A DNA stretch of 64,000 nt, from the NCBI RefSeq assembly GCF_026151205.1, contig NC_087075.1, forward strand, positions 15,265,628-15,329,627, read 5' to 3'. This DNA is from Bolinopsis microptera. Its lineage: Eukaryota; Ctenophora; Tentaculata; Lobata; Bolinopsidae. This document shows, one piece after another, positions 1 through 11,969 of this stretch. Every line of letters starts with the position of its first letter. Within the stretch, counting starts at the first letter, position 1. The notes below the pieces were generated by a model. The model was not told where the DNA came from, made no database searches, and saw only the letters and a list, made by a program, of their open reading frames with translations. Made by a program: the position numbers and the translations under genes.

Positions 1-14
1 CAGGGAGAACTCAC

Positions 15-90
15 CCGCGTCATTGTTCAGTATTTCGTAGGCTTGTTTCATCTTGCTTTCCCATTGCAGGAGTTGAGTTCTTTTGATCAT
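15..90 (-). CDS. internal or first coding exon of an unidentified gene (partial)
   Basis: On the minus strand a good 3' splice site (A/T-rich tract, TTTTCCAG) ends at 91 and is followed by an open frame that begins ATG ATC AAA AGA and reads MIKRTQLLQWESKMKQAYEI before a strong 5' splice site (GCGG|GTGAGT, positions 15/14). The other two frames contain stops. The peptide is charged and probably helical. The gene runs off the left edge, and its 5' part is not visible in the window. It is separate from the long minus-strand gene at 32.3-63.9 kb, because that gene has its stop codon at 32302. No family is recognised. Confidence 0.5.
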
Positions 91-316
91 CTGGAAAATT
101 TTTTGATCGATTAAGTAATTAGCAAATTAATTAATTCAATTATTAAAATTAATGACTTTATAATGCTTTTGGACACGAAGGGAAACACACAACATAAGGC
201 TTGAAATCTTCGTAAAACTACATCGTTAATGACTTTGACATATAGCACGGCTAACATCAACGATATTGGAAAGTTTATTGAAAGATTGAACAAGTTTAAA
301 AAAGTTAACCAGATAT

Positions 317-1934
317 AAGTGCGCTAGCTACCCCACGAAAAACCTCACCGAACCTCCACGCGGTGCGGGGTGGGTGGCTCGAACGGGAGGTGCATGGGTG
401 TTTCTAACCTATGCAAAGGAAGGGACTAGCCATCTCTACAACAAGGAAAGGCTCTAATAGCCTCTACTAACCTTAGAACCGCAGCATAACCGCTTTTCCC
501 ACAGGCAAATAACACCTTCCGCAAGAAACTAACACGCTCACAGGCTCCCACATGACGTGTAACCCCAGGATTTGGTTTTGAATCGGACACTGAAAACAAC
601 GATAGAGGAGCGGTCTACACGCTCACAGGCTACTATGTCTTTTGTAACCCCAGGATTTGACACGTTCACAGGCTACCATGTGTCGTGTAACCCCAGGATT
701 TAGCACGCTCACAGACTACCACGTCTCGTGTATCCCTAGGACTCACTTAACAGACTCTAACACGCTCACAGGCTTCCACGTCTCGTGTACCCTAGGATTT
801 GGTTTTGGATCGGACACTCAAAACAACGATAGAGGAGCGGTCTACACGCTCACAGGTCACCATGTATCGTGTAACCCCAGGATTTTACACGCTCACAGGC
901 TTCCACGTCTCGTGAACCCTAGGATTTGGTTTTTGGATCGGACACTCAAAACAACGATAGAGGAGCGGTCTACACGCTCACAGACTACCACGTCTCGTGT
1001 AACCGCAGGACTCTAACACTTAACAGACTCTAACACGCTCACAGGCTTCCACGTCTCGTGTACCCTAGGATTTGGTTTTGGATCGGAAACTCAAAACAAC
1101 GATAGAGGAGCGGTCTACACGCTCACAGACTACCACGTCTCGTGTAACCCCAGGATTTAACACGCTCACAGGCTACCAAGTCTCGTGTAACCTTAGGATT
1201 TAACACGCTCACAGGCTACCACGCCTCTTGTAACCCTATAGGACTCTAAGTCTAACACTTAACAGACTCTAACACGCTCACAGGCTTCCACGTCTCGTGT
1301 ACCCTAGGATTTGGTTTTGGATCGGACACTCAAAACAACGATAGAGGAGCGGACTACACGCTCACAGGCTTCCATGTCTCATGTAACCCCAGGATTTTAC
1401 ACGTTCAAAGGCTACCACGCCTCGTGTATCCTAGGATTTGGTTTTGGATCGGACACTCAAAACAACGATAGAGGAGTGGTCTACACGCTCACAGGCTACA
1501 ATGTCTCGTGTAACCTTAGGATTTAACACGCTCACAGGCTACGACTTCTCGTGTAACCCTAGGACTCTAACACTTAACAGACTCTAACACACTCACAGGC
1601 TTCCAAGTCTCGTGTACCCTAGGATTTGGTTTTTGGATCGCACACTCAAAACAACGACAGAGGAGTGGTCTACAGTGACGTTACAGGAACATTGCATACT
1701 CCTACGAGTTGCACGTAGCAGGCCATGACCGTCCCTGGAAGTCCCTGTCTCCTCATCGTTAACCCGTAAGGGGTTGCACCAGGGGCGGTGGTAACAGAAC
1801 TTCAAGACTCTCGGAGTCTGTTGTCGATATCTATGTATAATATAATTATGGTAAATAACTTGGGAGTCTCTCTCTCTAGCAGCAGGAGTTGGAGAATGGG
1901 GACGCCGACCAATCAAAAGAGAAGTGCGCTAGCT
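317..1934. mobile_element. candidate insertion flanked by a 13-bp direct repeat
   Basis: The 13-mer AAGTGCGCTAGCT occurs at 317-329 and again at 1922-1934. The 1.6 kb between the copies is quite unlike the flanks (GC-richer, minisatellite-bearing), as expected for an insertion with a target-site duplication. No transposase, reverse transcriptase or poly(A) tail is seen, so the class is unknown. A non-autonomous retroelement is the simplest guess. Confidence 0.4.
530..1660. repeat. degenerate minisatellite (CACGCTCACAGGCTNCCACG family)
   Basis: Repeats built around CACGCTCACAGGCTTCCACG, CTCGTGTAACCCCAGGATTT and a longer module containing GGATCGGACACTCAAAACAA recur about a dozen times with higher-order structure: short units alternate with the long module. 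Short open frames here are by-products of the periodicity. Confidence 0.85.
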
Positions 1935-2042
1935 GAAAGAAAAATGAACGTTAACAAAGCTATACAAGATAACAAAGAAGAAATAGGACAACAAAATAGA
2001 AAAAATACTCTAGAAGTAGAAGAAAAGGAGGATCCATCTTAG
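1922..2042 (+). CDS. possible terminal exon, split from its splice site by the 317-1934 insertion
   Basis: After the 13-bp repeat an open frame runs to TAG at 2040-2042 and encodes a charged peptide with the segment ERKMNVNKAIQDNKEEIGQQ. If the candidate insertion is removed, the frame joins directly to a 3' splice-like AAAAAAGTTAACCAG at about 298-312. This would make a last exon interrupted by the insertion. It rests on composition and the splice-like site only and could be chance. Confidence 0.2.
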
Positions 2043-3049
2043 CTGCGATTAAATATACCATTTTACACATTGTATTACATAATATTACATATTATTAATA
2101 CACATTGCATCGTGTTTCGGAGCCAGCGTCGAAGAAAACTTATAATAGTATATTTATAATATATATATATAATAGTATATTTGATATATAATAGTATATT
2201 TGATGTTATTATTTATTCGGACGTACAATTATTGATTGATTGTGTAATAAATGATAAAATTGTCTTTTCTCTGTAACAAATTAAATAGTTATTTAGTTGA
2301 ACAGAGATTAACAAATTAAGTTTAACATTGATCAATCAAAGCGCCGAATCACTGTCACGTGCCAAAACAAATTTAATAATCATGCTTATCCAGTAGCTTG
2401 ATAAATCTAAATAACTAAATATCAGCGATTAAAAATAAAATCTACTACGCAGGGGGTGTAACATGCATATCAAAATTAATGCCAGCAGTATCAAGTACAT
2501 CATTAAAAAAAAGATTTAAAAAAATTTCATCAGCAGACTTACGGTCAAACGAATCATCCCCTACATCAAGTGCTATCGTCACGCATGCTGCTGATGACAT
2601 TAGAACAGTTAGATTAATTTTTTACACATTATGCAACTTGTAATGCAGTACAATTTTCCATTAGATGTAAATTAAAATAATGTATTGCAATTTTGCATGG
2701 CTGTAATGTAACGCATGGCCGAAGTGCAGATTCTGGTGGCATATCAATTTGATTCACGAAATAAACCAATAAGTTAAATCAGACCCCAGAATCAATGTCA
2801 TGAGTCCACCATAATCCACATTAGCCCGGTTCATAAAACAAACATATTATCCAATAATTGCGTTAATAGGCTTATCTGTTGTTCCTTAGGCCAAATAAAT
2901 ACCAAACAAAGTTTGAAGCTTCAACTCCAACCGGAACCACCCCCACATGCCACGCCCATTTTTTTCATCAATTTTTCCACATCTATAAACTAATAACATT
3001 ATCGCATTATCGGTCCTAATTTGTGAAATTTTCAACTAGCCCGACCATT
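2043..3049. other. AT-rich intergenic DNA, no gene seen
   Basis: Low-complexity AT-rich stretches (TATATTTGATATATAATAG type at 2150-2200) and no coding-like frame. Confidence 0.6.
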
Positions 3050-3395
3050 AAGGTTAGACATTAGGGTAGACATTAGGGTTAGACATTATGGTAGACATTA
3101 GGGTAGACATTAAGGGTAGACATTAGGATTTAGGCTAGACATTAGGTTAAACATTAGGTTAGACATTAGGGTAGACATTAAGGTAGACATTAATGGTAGA
3201 CATTAATGGTAGACATTAATGGTAGACATTAGGGTAGACATTAAAGGTAGACATTAGGGTAGATATTAATGGTAGACATTAGGGTAGACATTAATGGTAG
3301 AAATCAATGGTAGACATTAGGGTAGACATTAAAGTTGGACATTAGGGTAGACATTAATGGTAGACATTAAGGGTAGACATTTGGGTAGACGGAAA
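3050..3395. repeat. 12-13 bp minisatellite, GGTAGACATTAG/A
   Basis: About 27 copies of GGTAGACATTA with 1-2 bp variable spacers (G, AG, ATG). It begins right after AGCCCGACCATTAAGGTTAGACATT and is not a canonical telomere repeat. Confidence 0.9.
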
Positions 3396-3441
3396 TATGA
3401 TCGGAACTAGGGAAGATGTAGTTATATTATCTATGTTGTAA

Positions 3442-3795
3442 CATCTTTGTAACAAACTTCGTACTGTTAATAACTTATACGTGGGAAAAACAGTCACCAG
3501 CCTCAGCCAACGTGTGAATGGTCATCGCAGTAAATATTATGAGATTTTAGAGGCGAGTAGTAAGGGGAATGTTGAGAGCCACAGAGATTTTGATGACGAG
3601 AATGTTTTAGGGGCACATCTTTTTTCAGTTCATAATTTGAGGGAGAGATCTGATTTCAATGAAAGTTTCCATTTTGATATTTTGTGTTCTACATCCCCAG
3701 ATAATATTAGAAAGTCAGAACAGTTTTATATTAACAAATTGAAGACACTTTATCCGTTTGGCCTGAACAATGTGAATTCCGTTTCTGGAAGCTAA
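3442..3795 (+). pseudogene. Penelope-like element fragment: GIY-YIG endonuclease domain
   Basis: An open frame follows the stop at 3439-3441 and ends at TAA 3793-3795. It contains LYVGKT (the usual second half of the GIY-YIG core), then TSLSQRVNGHR with the conserved Arg and His. Near the end SEQFYINKLKTLYPFGLN has the Glu and Asn expected of the fold and the P-GLN ending typical of Penelope-like retroelement endonucleases. The first GIY half and all of the reverse transcriptase are missing upstream, where a minisatellite sits instead. It is therefore a 5'-truncated 3' end of an element. Family assignment is by motif only. Confidence 0.65.
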
Positions 3796-4380
3796 TTTTT
3801 CATGGTGTCCCGAATTTTATTTTTAAATCGTCCATTTTTTGTTTATATATGCAGTCTATCAATTTTTGAATTGCGTCTTTTTGATTTAATGAACTACTGC
3901 AGACTCCACATTATTATAGTATATGCCATTAATTTTGTTCCGATTTTAAACTATTCCATTTTGACGAGATGCTAAATAAATTTTTGAGACTTTACTACAT
4001 TTTTGATGAGAATTTTTGACATTTTCAAACTGACCATTGATATTATCAGATTATGTGACTGATTAAATGCTGAAGATAAAAGAAATATATTCATTTTGCT
4101 AAGATTATGTTTGCGTTTCATTGCTCAACAGCTGTTCAAAGGATCAAATTTAAGATTGTAACATCTATATTATTTTATAAAATCACAACCTACCTACTCC
4201 CAACACTGCCAGGATTGCGAACCTGCGAATTTATTGGATTACAAAACAACGAAAATTACCTTGATCCAGGAAAATACAAATATTAATAAAATAACATTAT
4301 TAAACTTTATCACAAGGGTTTTAATTAAACTCACGCTATTATAGTAAATGCAGCTATCATAATTGTTTTAAACTCTGGCT
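3796..4380. other. no gene seen
   Basis: AT-rich sequence, possibly including the 3' UTR of the Penelope-like fragment (AAATAAATTTTTGAG near 3973). Nothing else is recognised. Confidence 0.5.
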
Positions 4381-4440
4381 GCAACACTGCAACACTCCAA
4401 CACTGCAACACTCCAACACTGCAACACTGCAACTAAAGAT
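4378..4440. repeat. short minisatellite, CTGCAACACTCCAACA
   Basis: Alternating GCAACACT and CCAACACT units. Confidence 0.8.
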
Positions 4441-5162
4441 TGAAAACTCTGTAACACTCTGCAAGCAACCTACCACTCAACACCGCTGGTATATCTGAGA
4501 CTAGCACCCTTTTTAAAGGAAGCAAGAAAATAAATATTGTAATAACATGGATATTTAAAGCTGCTTGATTATCACTCTATCACAATTCTCACCCATGGAA
4601 GTTTTAAGTACAAAAGATGCAGTTAACGTAGCAACTACGCAGTTATCATAGCAACTATGCAGTGTTGGATGCGTGCTTTTATTAAATGAGTTTGGTGGCC
4701 GGGGTTCGGGGGTTTTGTGCCCCCAAAATAATGCCACTCTGTGCGTGTGCAGTGTTATCTTGATAGATGTTGAGTTAATTTGGTAGCGGCTTCCATTAAC
4801 AAAATAATACATAATATGCGGCGTATTTTGTAATATGCAACATATTTTGATGGGTAAAGAGGAAGATTGTTTTTTGTTGTTTTTGTAATAACTCCGTCTC
4901 CATGGCTCAGAGATTGCTGTGCTATTTTTTGAGTGTTGTTATTTTTAATGTTGTGTCCTGACAAAAAAAAACAATCTTCCTCTTTTATATCCATTAAAAT
5001 ATGTACATATAACAAAATACGCTCCATATTATGTATTATTTTGTTGTAAGTTGACATGGCCAGCTGCATTTCTGTAAGGTCAAGCTCGGAAAGGTCAAGT
5101 CTCGTAATAGTTAACATTTCATTTTGCGATCTTAAGGGACGCTTTAAATAGCTATAGATATT
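4441..5162. other. no gene seen
   Basis: Contains two diverged inverted segments around ACAATCTTCCTCTTT (4855-4870 and 4970-4985, with CATATTTTGATGGGTAAAGA against TTTTATATCCATTAAAATATG). These suggest an old hairpin element. The short open frames look non-coding. Confidence 0.4.
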
Positions 5163-6128
5163 TTGTTATAAAGTTATTTGCTGAGGCAAATAAACCTAGT
5201 AACCTAGTAACCTAGTAACCTAGTAACCTAGTAACCTAGTAACCTAGTAACCTAGTAACCTAGTAACCTAGTAACCTAGTAACCTAGTAACCTAGTAACC
5301 TAGTACCTAGTAACCTAGTAACCTAGAACTAGTAACCTAGTAACCTAGTAACCTAGTAACCTAGTAACCTAGTAACCTAGTAACCTAGTAACCTAACCTA
5401 GTAACCTAGTAACCTAGTAACCTAGTAACCTAGTAACCTAGTAACCTAGTAACCTAGTAACCTAGTAACCTAGTAACCTAGTAACCTAGTAACCTAGTAA
5501 CATAGTAACCTAGTAACCTAGTAACCTAGTAACCTAGTAACCCAGTAACCTAGTAACCTAGTAACCTAGAACTTAGTAACTTAGTAAACCTAGTAACCTA
5601 GTAACTTAGTAACTTAGTAACCTAGTAACCCAGTAACTTAGTAACCTAGTAACCCAGTAACTTAGTAACCTAGTAACTTAGTAACCTAGTAACCTAGTAA
5701 CCCAGTAACTTAGTAACTTAGTAACCTAGTAACTTAGTAACCTAGTAACCTAGTAACCTAGTAACATAGTAACCTAGTAACTTAGTAACCTAGTAACCTA
5801 GTAACCCAGTAACTTAGTAACTTAGTAACCTAGTAACCCAGTAACTTAGTAACTTAGTAACTTAGTAACCTAGTAACCCAGTAACTTAGTAACTTAGTAA
5901 CCTAGTAACCCAGTGACTTAGTAACCTAGTAACTTAGTAACCTAGTAACCTAGTAACCCAGTAACTTAGTAACTTAGTAACCTAGTTACTTAGTAACCTA
6001 GTAACCTAGTAACTTAGTAACCTAGTAACCTAGTAACTTAGTAACCTAGTAACCTAATAACCCAGTAACTTAGTAACTTAGTAACATAGTAACATGTTAT
6101 AAAGTTATTTGCTGAGGCAAATAAACCT
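5163..6128. repeat. 8-bp satellite array (CCTAGTAA)n with identical flanks
   Basis: About 110 copies of CCTAGTAA, increasingly varied (CTTAGTAA, CCCAGTAA) toward the right. The array is bracketed by a direct repeat of about 33 bp, starting TGTTATAAAGTTATTTGCTG, at 5163-5196 and 6094-6127. Confidence 0.95.
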
Positions 6129-6350
6129 TGTACATTAAATATTATAAAGGAGCAAATACCTCCCAAATAAACCTTGCGGTAGGAGCAACTCCCTCCGCAA
6201 ACTCCCTCCGAAACATTAAACCATAATCCAGTCCCAAACCTGCCACAACAATATAAAATAAGTTTTTTGTTTCTTTTTCAGTGAATGGTGGATGGAGCGA
6301 GTGGACGAAGTGCTTTGCGTTTGTGGTGGTGGAATCAAGACTAGGAACCT

Positions 6351-8577
6351 GCACAGACCCCACCCCACCCCACTAGGAACCTGCACAGACCCCACCCCAC
6401 TAGGAACCTGCACAGACCCCACCCCACTAGGAACCTGCACAGACCCCACCCAACCCCACTAGGAACCTGCACAGACCCCACCCCACCCCACAAGGAACCT
6501 GCACAGACCCCACCCCACCCCACTAGGAACCTGCACAGACCCCATCCCACTAGGAACCTACACACAGACCCCACCCCACCCCACTAGGAACCTACACAGA
6601 CCCCACCCCACTAGGAACCTACACAGACCCCACCCCACCCCACTAGGAACCTGCACAAACCCCACCCCACCCCACTAGGAACCTGCACAGACCCACCCCA
6701 TCCCACTAGGAACCTACACAGACCCACCCCATCCCACTAGGAACCTGCACAGACCCCACCCCCATCCACTAGGAACCTACACAGACCCCACCCCACTAGG
6801 AACCTGCACAGACACCACCTCACCCCACTAGGAACCTGCACAGACCCCACCCCATCCCACTAGGAACCTGCACAGACCCACCTCACCCCACTTGGAACCT
6901 GCACAGACCCCACTCCATCCCACTAGGAACCTGCACAGACCCCACCCCACCCCACTAGGAACCTGCACAGACCCCACCCCACCCCACTAGGAACCTGCAC
7001 AGACCCCACCCCACCCCACTAGGAACCTGCACAGACCCACCCTACCCCACTAGGAACCTGCACAGACCCCACCCCATCCCACTAGGAACCTACCACAGAT
7101 CCCACCCCATCCCACTAGGAAACTGCAAAGACCCCACCCCACCCCACTAGGAACCTGCACAGACCCCACCCCATCCATCTAGGAACCTGCACAGACCCCA
7201 TCCCATCCCACTAGGAACCTGCACAGACCCCACCCCACCCCACTAGGAATCTGCACAGACCCCACCCTACCCCACTAGGAACCTGCACAGACCCCACCCC
7301 ACCCCACTAGGAACCTGCACACAGACCCCACCCCATCCCACTAGGAACCTGCACAGACCCCCCCCATCCCACTAGGAACCTGCACAGACCCCCACCCTAC
7401 CCCACTAGGAACCTGCACAGACCCCACCCTACCCCACTAGGAATCTGCACAGACCCCACCCCACCCCCACTAGGAACTACACAGACCCCAACCCATCCCA
7501 CTAGGAACCTGCACAGACCCCACCCCACCCACTAGGAACCTGCACACAGACCCCACTCATCCCACTAGGAACCTACACAGACCCCACCCCATCCCACTAG
7601 GAACCTGCACAGACCCCACCCCACCCCACTAGGAACCTGCACACAGACCCCACCCCATCCCACTAGGAACCTGCCACAGACCCCACCCTACCCCACTAGG
7701 AACCTGCACAGACCCCACCCTACCCCACTAGGAACCTGCACACAGACCCCACCCCCATCCCACTAGGAACCTGCACAGACCCCACCCCACCCCACTAGGA
7801 ACCTGCACACAGACCCCACCCCATCCCACTAGGAACCTGCACAGACCCCACCCATCCCACTAGGAACCTGCACAGACCCCACCCCACCCACTAGGAACCT
7901 GCACACAGACCCCCCACCCCTCCCACTAGGAACCTGCACAGGACCCCACCCTACCCACTAGGAACCTGCACAGACCCCACCCTACCCCACTAGGAACCTG
8001 CACAGACCCCACCCTACCCCACTAGGAACCTGCACAGACCCCACCCTACCCCACTAGGAACCTGCACAGACCCACCCTACCCCCACTAGGAACCTGCACA
8101 GACCCCACCCTACCCCACTAGGAACCTGCACAGACCCCACCCTACCCCACTAGGAACCTGCACAGACCCACCCCATCCCACTAGGAACCTGCACAGACCC
8201 CACCCTACCCCACTAGGAACCTGCACAGACCCCACCCTACCCCACTAGGAACCTGCACAGACCCCACCCCATCCCACTAGGAACCCTGCACAGACCCCAT
8301 CCATCCCACTAGGAACCTGCACACAGACCCCACCCCATCCCCCTAGGAACCTGCACAGACCCCACCCTACACCCACTAGGAACCTGCACAGACCCCACCC
8401 CATCCCACTAGGAACCTGCAAGACCCCACCCCACCCACAAGGAACCTGCACAGACCCCACCCCCACCCACCTAGGAACCTGCACAGACCCCCACCCTACC
8501 CCACTAGGAACCTGCACAGACCCCACCCCATCCCACTAGGAACTGCACAGACCCCACCAAGCCCACTAGGAACCCTG
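6351..8577. repeat. 2.2 kb minisatellite, unit about 28-33 bp
   Basis: Some 75 tandem copies of CACTAGGAACCTGCACAGAC followed by a variable C-rich run (CCCACCCCACCC, CCCATCC). Length variation sits mainly in the C-run. Open frames inside are periodicity artefacts. Confidence 0.95.
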
Positions 8578-8579
8578 CA

Positions 8580-9801
8580 ATATTCAGCACTGTCGAGGTA
8601 AACATCATGTCGCTCTCACAGACAAACAGTCGGCCACTAACTTAGAAGTTAGAATTTAAAAGATAGGATAATAAGTTTCAATTAGTGACTATTTTGTAAG
8701 TATCTGAACATGTCTTGCAGATAAGTTAGAGCCAATCTTAGCAAGGATCTATCGGATAGTAGTAAGATATTTAACGCAATAATTTTCTTCATATCCAGAC
8801 GGCGAAGATTGATCAGGTCATCCTCAAGATGGTCGTGTTAATTTAGTGGAACAACACATTAACGGTCCTGGAGTTGAAAATCATTACTTGAAGAGAAATT
8901 TCATCCAGAAGGATGAAATTAACACCATTGAACTGGAGAGTAAACCGCTGTCAGATGGCTGATAAAGAAACACGTGAACTTTAACCACCTGCACTATTAT
9001 TGTTTGGAATAAATCTTAAATTTCCTTTGAAGAGGTAGTCAGACTAAATAGATGGTGAAAACATTTACGGATTTATTAGTTCATGAGCCTGTGTTTGTCC
9101 CTGGACCTCAACACCAACTGGTGAGTGAAGAAGTGAAGCAGGCAAGTGCAGCTCCACTGTACCTTTTGTTAAACCAAATCCTGCCCTTCCCTAGAATCCG
9201 AACAATAGCGTTTTCATTAGTGAACATGCGCTCTAAGAATTTGCACGTGTTGAAGCATTATCAAGAAACAAAGAGCTTTTATCAATAAACGCACCGCGGT
9301 GGTTTGAAATAGGCTGATAAGTTGACATGGTGTGGGGAGGCCCTGTGAAACAAGCTGCGCCGGTAAGACTGCTGTAGTCAGAGAGCACTGTGGAGGCGGG
9401 ATTGAGGAGATCAGTTACGAATATTATATAAGCAGCGGTCTGAGGTCCAGATATCAGAAGGTAGCCTTAGTTTTATTGGACTCGTTATGACGTGTCAACT
9501 GTCTACCGGCAAGTTCCCATGCAAAAACAATCAGCATCGTGATTGAAGGGCAGGGTCCTTTTATAATTGCTTGGTTTGTTACCTTACAGTTGTTATAACC
9601 CCAATTTAAAGTATTATAGATTTTTCTGTAACGTTCGGCATTTTGTTCAATTTTAATCAGGGTTTAACTGTATTCGGTCAAGAAAATTAGCTAATAGCTA
9701 CCGTTTGACTACCAATGATTGGGTCCTCTTCTTGTTAATTTAAACAGACAAGGAATAATTAAACAATTAGGGTTTAAGTTAAAATAAAAATCATACATAC
9801 T
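8580..9801. other. no confident gene
   Basis: A 78-codon plus-strand frame at 9052-9288 has no recognisable domain or splice context. Otherwise nothing is identified. Confidence 0.4.
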
Positions 9802-9808
9802 TATAAAT
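9802..9808 (+). promoter_or_regulatory. candidate TATA box
   Basis: TATAAAT lies 40 bp before the ATG at 9848 of a signal-peptide-like frame. Confidence 0.3.
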
Positions 9809-9847
9809 TATCAGTATTCACTATTCAGTAACCTTAAACCCAGGATA

Positions 9848-9916
9848 ATGTTTTTGCAACTCCTAACAGCCCTGCTAGCCCTCCTTTGCACCATACCCAC
9901 TTCCTGCAAGTTATTC
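9848..9916 (+). CDS. candidate first exon or micro-ORF with a signal peptide
   Basis: ATG at 9848 opens a 22-codon frame whose product, beginning MFLQLLTALLALLCTIPTSC, has the Leu-rich core and small-residue end of a secretion signal. The frame ends at TAA soon after a possible donor (CTGCAA|GTTATT). It therefore looks like a signal-peptide exon whose next exon is not identified, or a relic. A TATAAAT lies 40 bp upstream. I see no partner exon before the pentraxin gene, which has its own signal sequence. Confidence 0.3.
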
Positions 9917-10868
9917 TAACGTTTATTTTACCTCACTTCCCGACGTTAATTATTAAAATTCTAAAGCATTAATCAAAATTTTAAGGATGCTATATTCTAT
10001 TCCTATCCTTGTTTTTAAAACCCTGCTGAAATTGGCGAGGTTTCAATTCCATTTGTGAGCTGAAATTGGCCACGCCAGAAGGTTGGTTTTTGTTCGGTTT
10101 TCAGGGTTTTTTTTCCCGTTGCCAGGTGTATAGATATTCCTATATCGTCTCATAATACGTGAGTTCACTTGTTAGGCCTTCAACGTCAGTGTCAAATAAT
10201 CGCCAATGTTCGTATCAATTAAGCAGGAGTACCCACTGCTTATGCAGTTCTTTCAAAAGCTCTACGTTAATTTCATTTCTCAGTTCTCCAATATAATATA
10301 TTAATATATGATATGGACTGAATACTGTTGTTTATTTCATCCTCAGAATCATTATTTTTAAGGTTTAATTTTGTTGACCAATTCATGACGCGCTGCTAGC
10401 TTGTATACATCAACATTCTTAATCTCAGTTTAACTGAATAACTTTATTGCCATTTTATGACATCATAATTTGAGTATAATGGTAGTTTTATGGCAGACTT
10501 TATTGATGGAGCCAAAGGACACAATTTATTTAAATAGGATGTGCGCAATATTCACGGTTATAAGGTGAGCGAAAGGAAAATCACGTTGCTTTAAAGAATC
10601 GTTACAAGAAGCATGACCATTGGAAAGAAGTCAAGAAAGGCCGCTATAAAAATTGAACAGATGCCCAGCAGTTTAACAACAGTAACACGTGATGCCCATA
10701 TAAGGATATAACAACGATCTCAAATCACTGATCAATAAGTAACCTAAACATCATTACCAGACAGAATGATATATTTTTTAAATAATTAACAATACTAAAG
10801 TTTTAAGGAAACAAGTCATAAATCCTTCTGAATCCTGACCACTAGTACGAACAACCTGCACCTTAAAC
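9917..10868. other. intergenic DNA upstream of the pentraxin-like gene
   Basis: AT-rich; no coding exon was recognised. Confidence 0.5.
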
Positions 10869-11969
10869 ATGACTGCGTACAGAACCTCGCTTCTAATACT
10901 CCTCTTTCTGACGGCTGTGATCTCGGACAAACCCCACGTTGCTCTAAAGTTTGGTTATGATCTCTCAAGTTATATAATGATTGCCCCGGACATGTCCCCA
11001 CTGGAGGAGCAGGTGTCAATCTGTGCCTGGATAAAGAAACTGAGTCCCACTTTTCGTAGAGGAGTGTGGCTTCATTACAGGACTGTGGTTAGTAGCAGTG
11101 AGATATTTCTCTCTGATAACCTTGGCTGGGCTTATCTCTTGTCTGGCACACTCCAAAGAGTCAGACTCCGGTACATTCAGAGTGGTACCATATTTGCATT
11201 ACATGGTCTTACAGCCAGCGGGAGAAGACCCCTCTTCTCAATGGCGTGCAGATTGGGACTGCCTCGTCGCGCTCTGGACGGAAGTTCTCTGTCGCAACCG
11301 GCTCTCTCGTTATCGGACAATATCATAACACCTACAAGATGGAGGCTTCGTTTCATAGTGGCTACTCATTCGGAGGTGAAATCACAAAGTTGAACATCCT
11401 GAAACGAGAACTGACCGAACAAGAGGTATCCAAAATGTACAAGTCAGGGATCTGCTCCAGCTTTGAAGAAACACTTGAAACTGACACCCACCTTTCGTGG
11501 GAGACGCTACTTTCCGATGATACCGAAAAACATGGAAACATTGTGAAGTTAAACTTGACCTGTCCTGATCACACGCACGAGCCAACCACTGGGATTCCTA
11601 CAACGGCTGCACCAACTGAAGAATCTGAGGGGGGCTGCAACAACCGCTGGGCAATCCTCCGACTGCCTGAGTTCTATAATAAGGTGAAGATAATATTATG
11701 ATTTGTAGTAAATTAGTAAGTAATTAATCGGGGGTTTATTTATTTCATATTTTTATACCAACAAATTGAATATATGAGGTATGGTTTGTGCTGAAGATTG
11801 TAGGAAATTACATATTATCTTTAATGAGTTTTTTCAGGAAGTGACAGCCACCATGGTGCAAGATTTGAGGGAAAGATGGGAACTTCTAGCTGAGTTTGAA
11901 GGGCATGTCATAGATGATAGCTTAATATCCCACCTGAAGGAACATCACTGTACCAACGAACAACAATAA
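10869..11969 (+). CDS. secreted pentraxin/LamG-like protein, two exons, one frame break
   Basis: Exon 1 (10869-11683) starts at ATG with a signal peptide (MTAYRTSLLILLFLTAVISD). A jelly-roll lectin-type domain follows: ALKFGY, QVSICAWIK, EIFLSDNLGWAYLLSG, then WYHICITWS, LLNGVQIGT, SLVIGQ, FGGEITKLNILKRELTEQEV. These are the landmarks of the pentraxin/LamG fold, whose members bind ligands outside the cell, often with calcium. The second half lies in the -1 frame relative to the first. The switch falls between about 11130 and 11185 and is consistent with loss of one base. Exon 1 continues with a Thr/Pro linker (about 11580-11625) and a Cys/Trp segment to AAG|GTGAAG. A 154-bp intron ends at TTTTTTCAG and exon 2 (11838-11969) gives a helical tail ending HHCTNEQQ. 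The break may be a sequencing error or real decay. Confidence 0.65.

Noticed and set aside
3050-3395. Possible interstitial telomere repeat (TTAGGG-like)
   Set aside because: TTAGGG appears only as part of a GGTAGACATTAG unit, not as a hexamer array.
6142-8526. Gly/Val/Pro-rich minus-strand frames
   Set aside because: They follow the 28-33 bp minisatellite, are interrupted by length variants and have no gene signals.
5163-8577. CRISPR-like array
   Set aside because: Direct tandem repeats without unique spacers in a eukaryotic genome.
9052-9288. 78-codon plus-strand frame
   Set aside because: Plausible length but no recognised motif, start context or splice signals; expected by chance in this much DNA.
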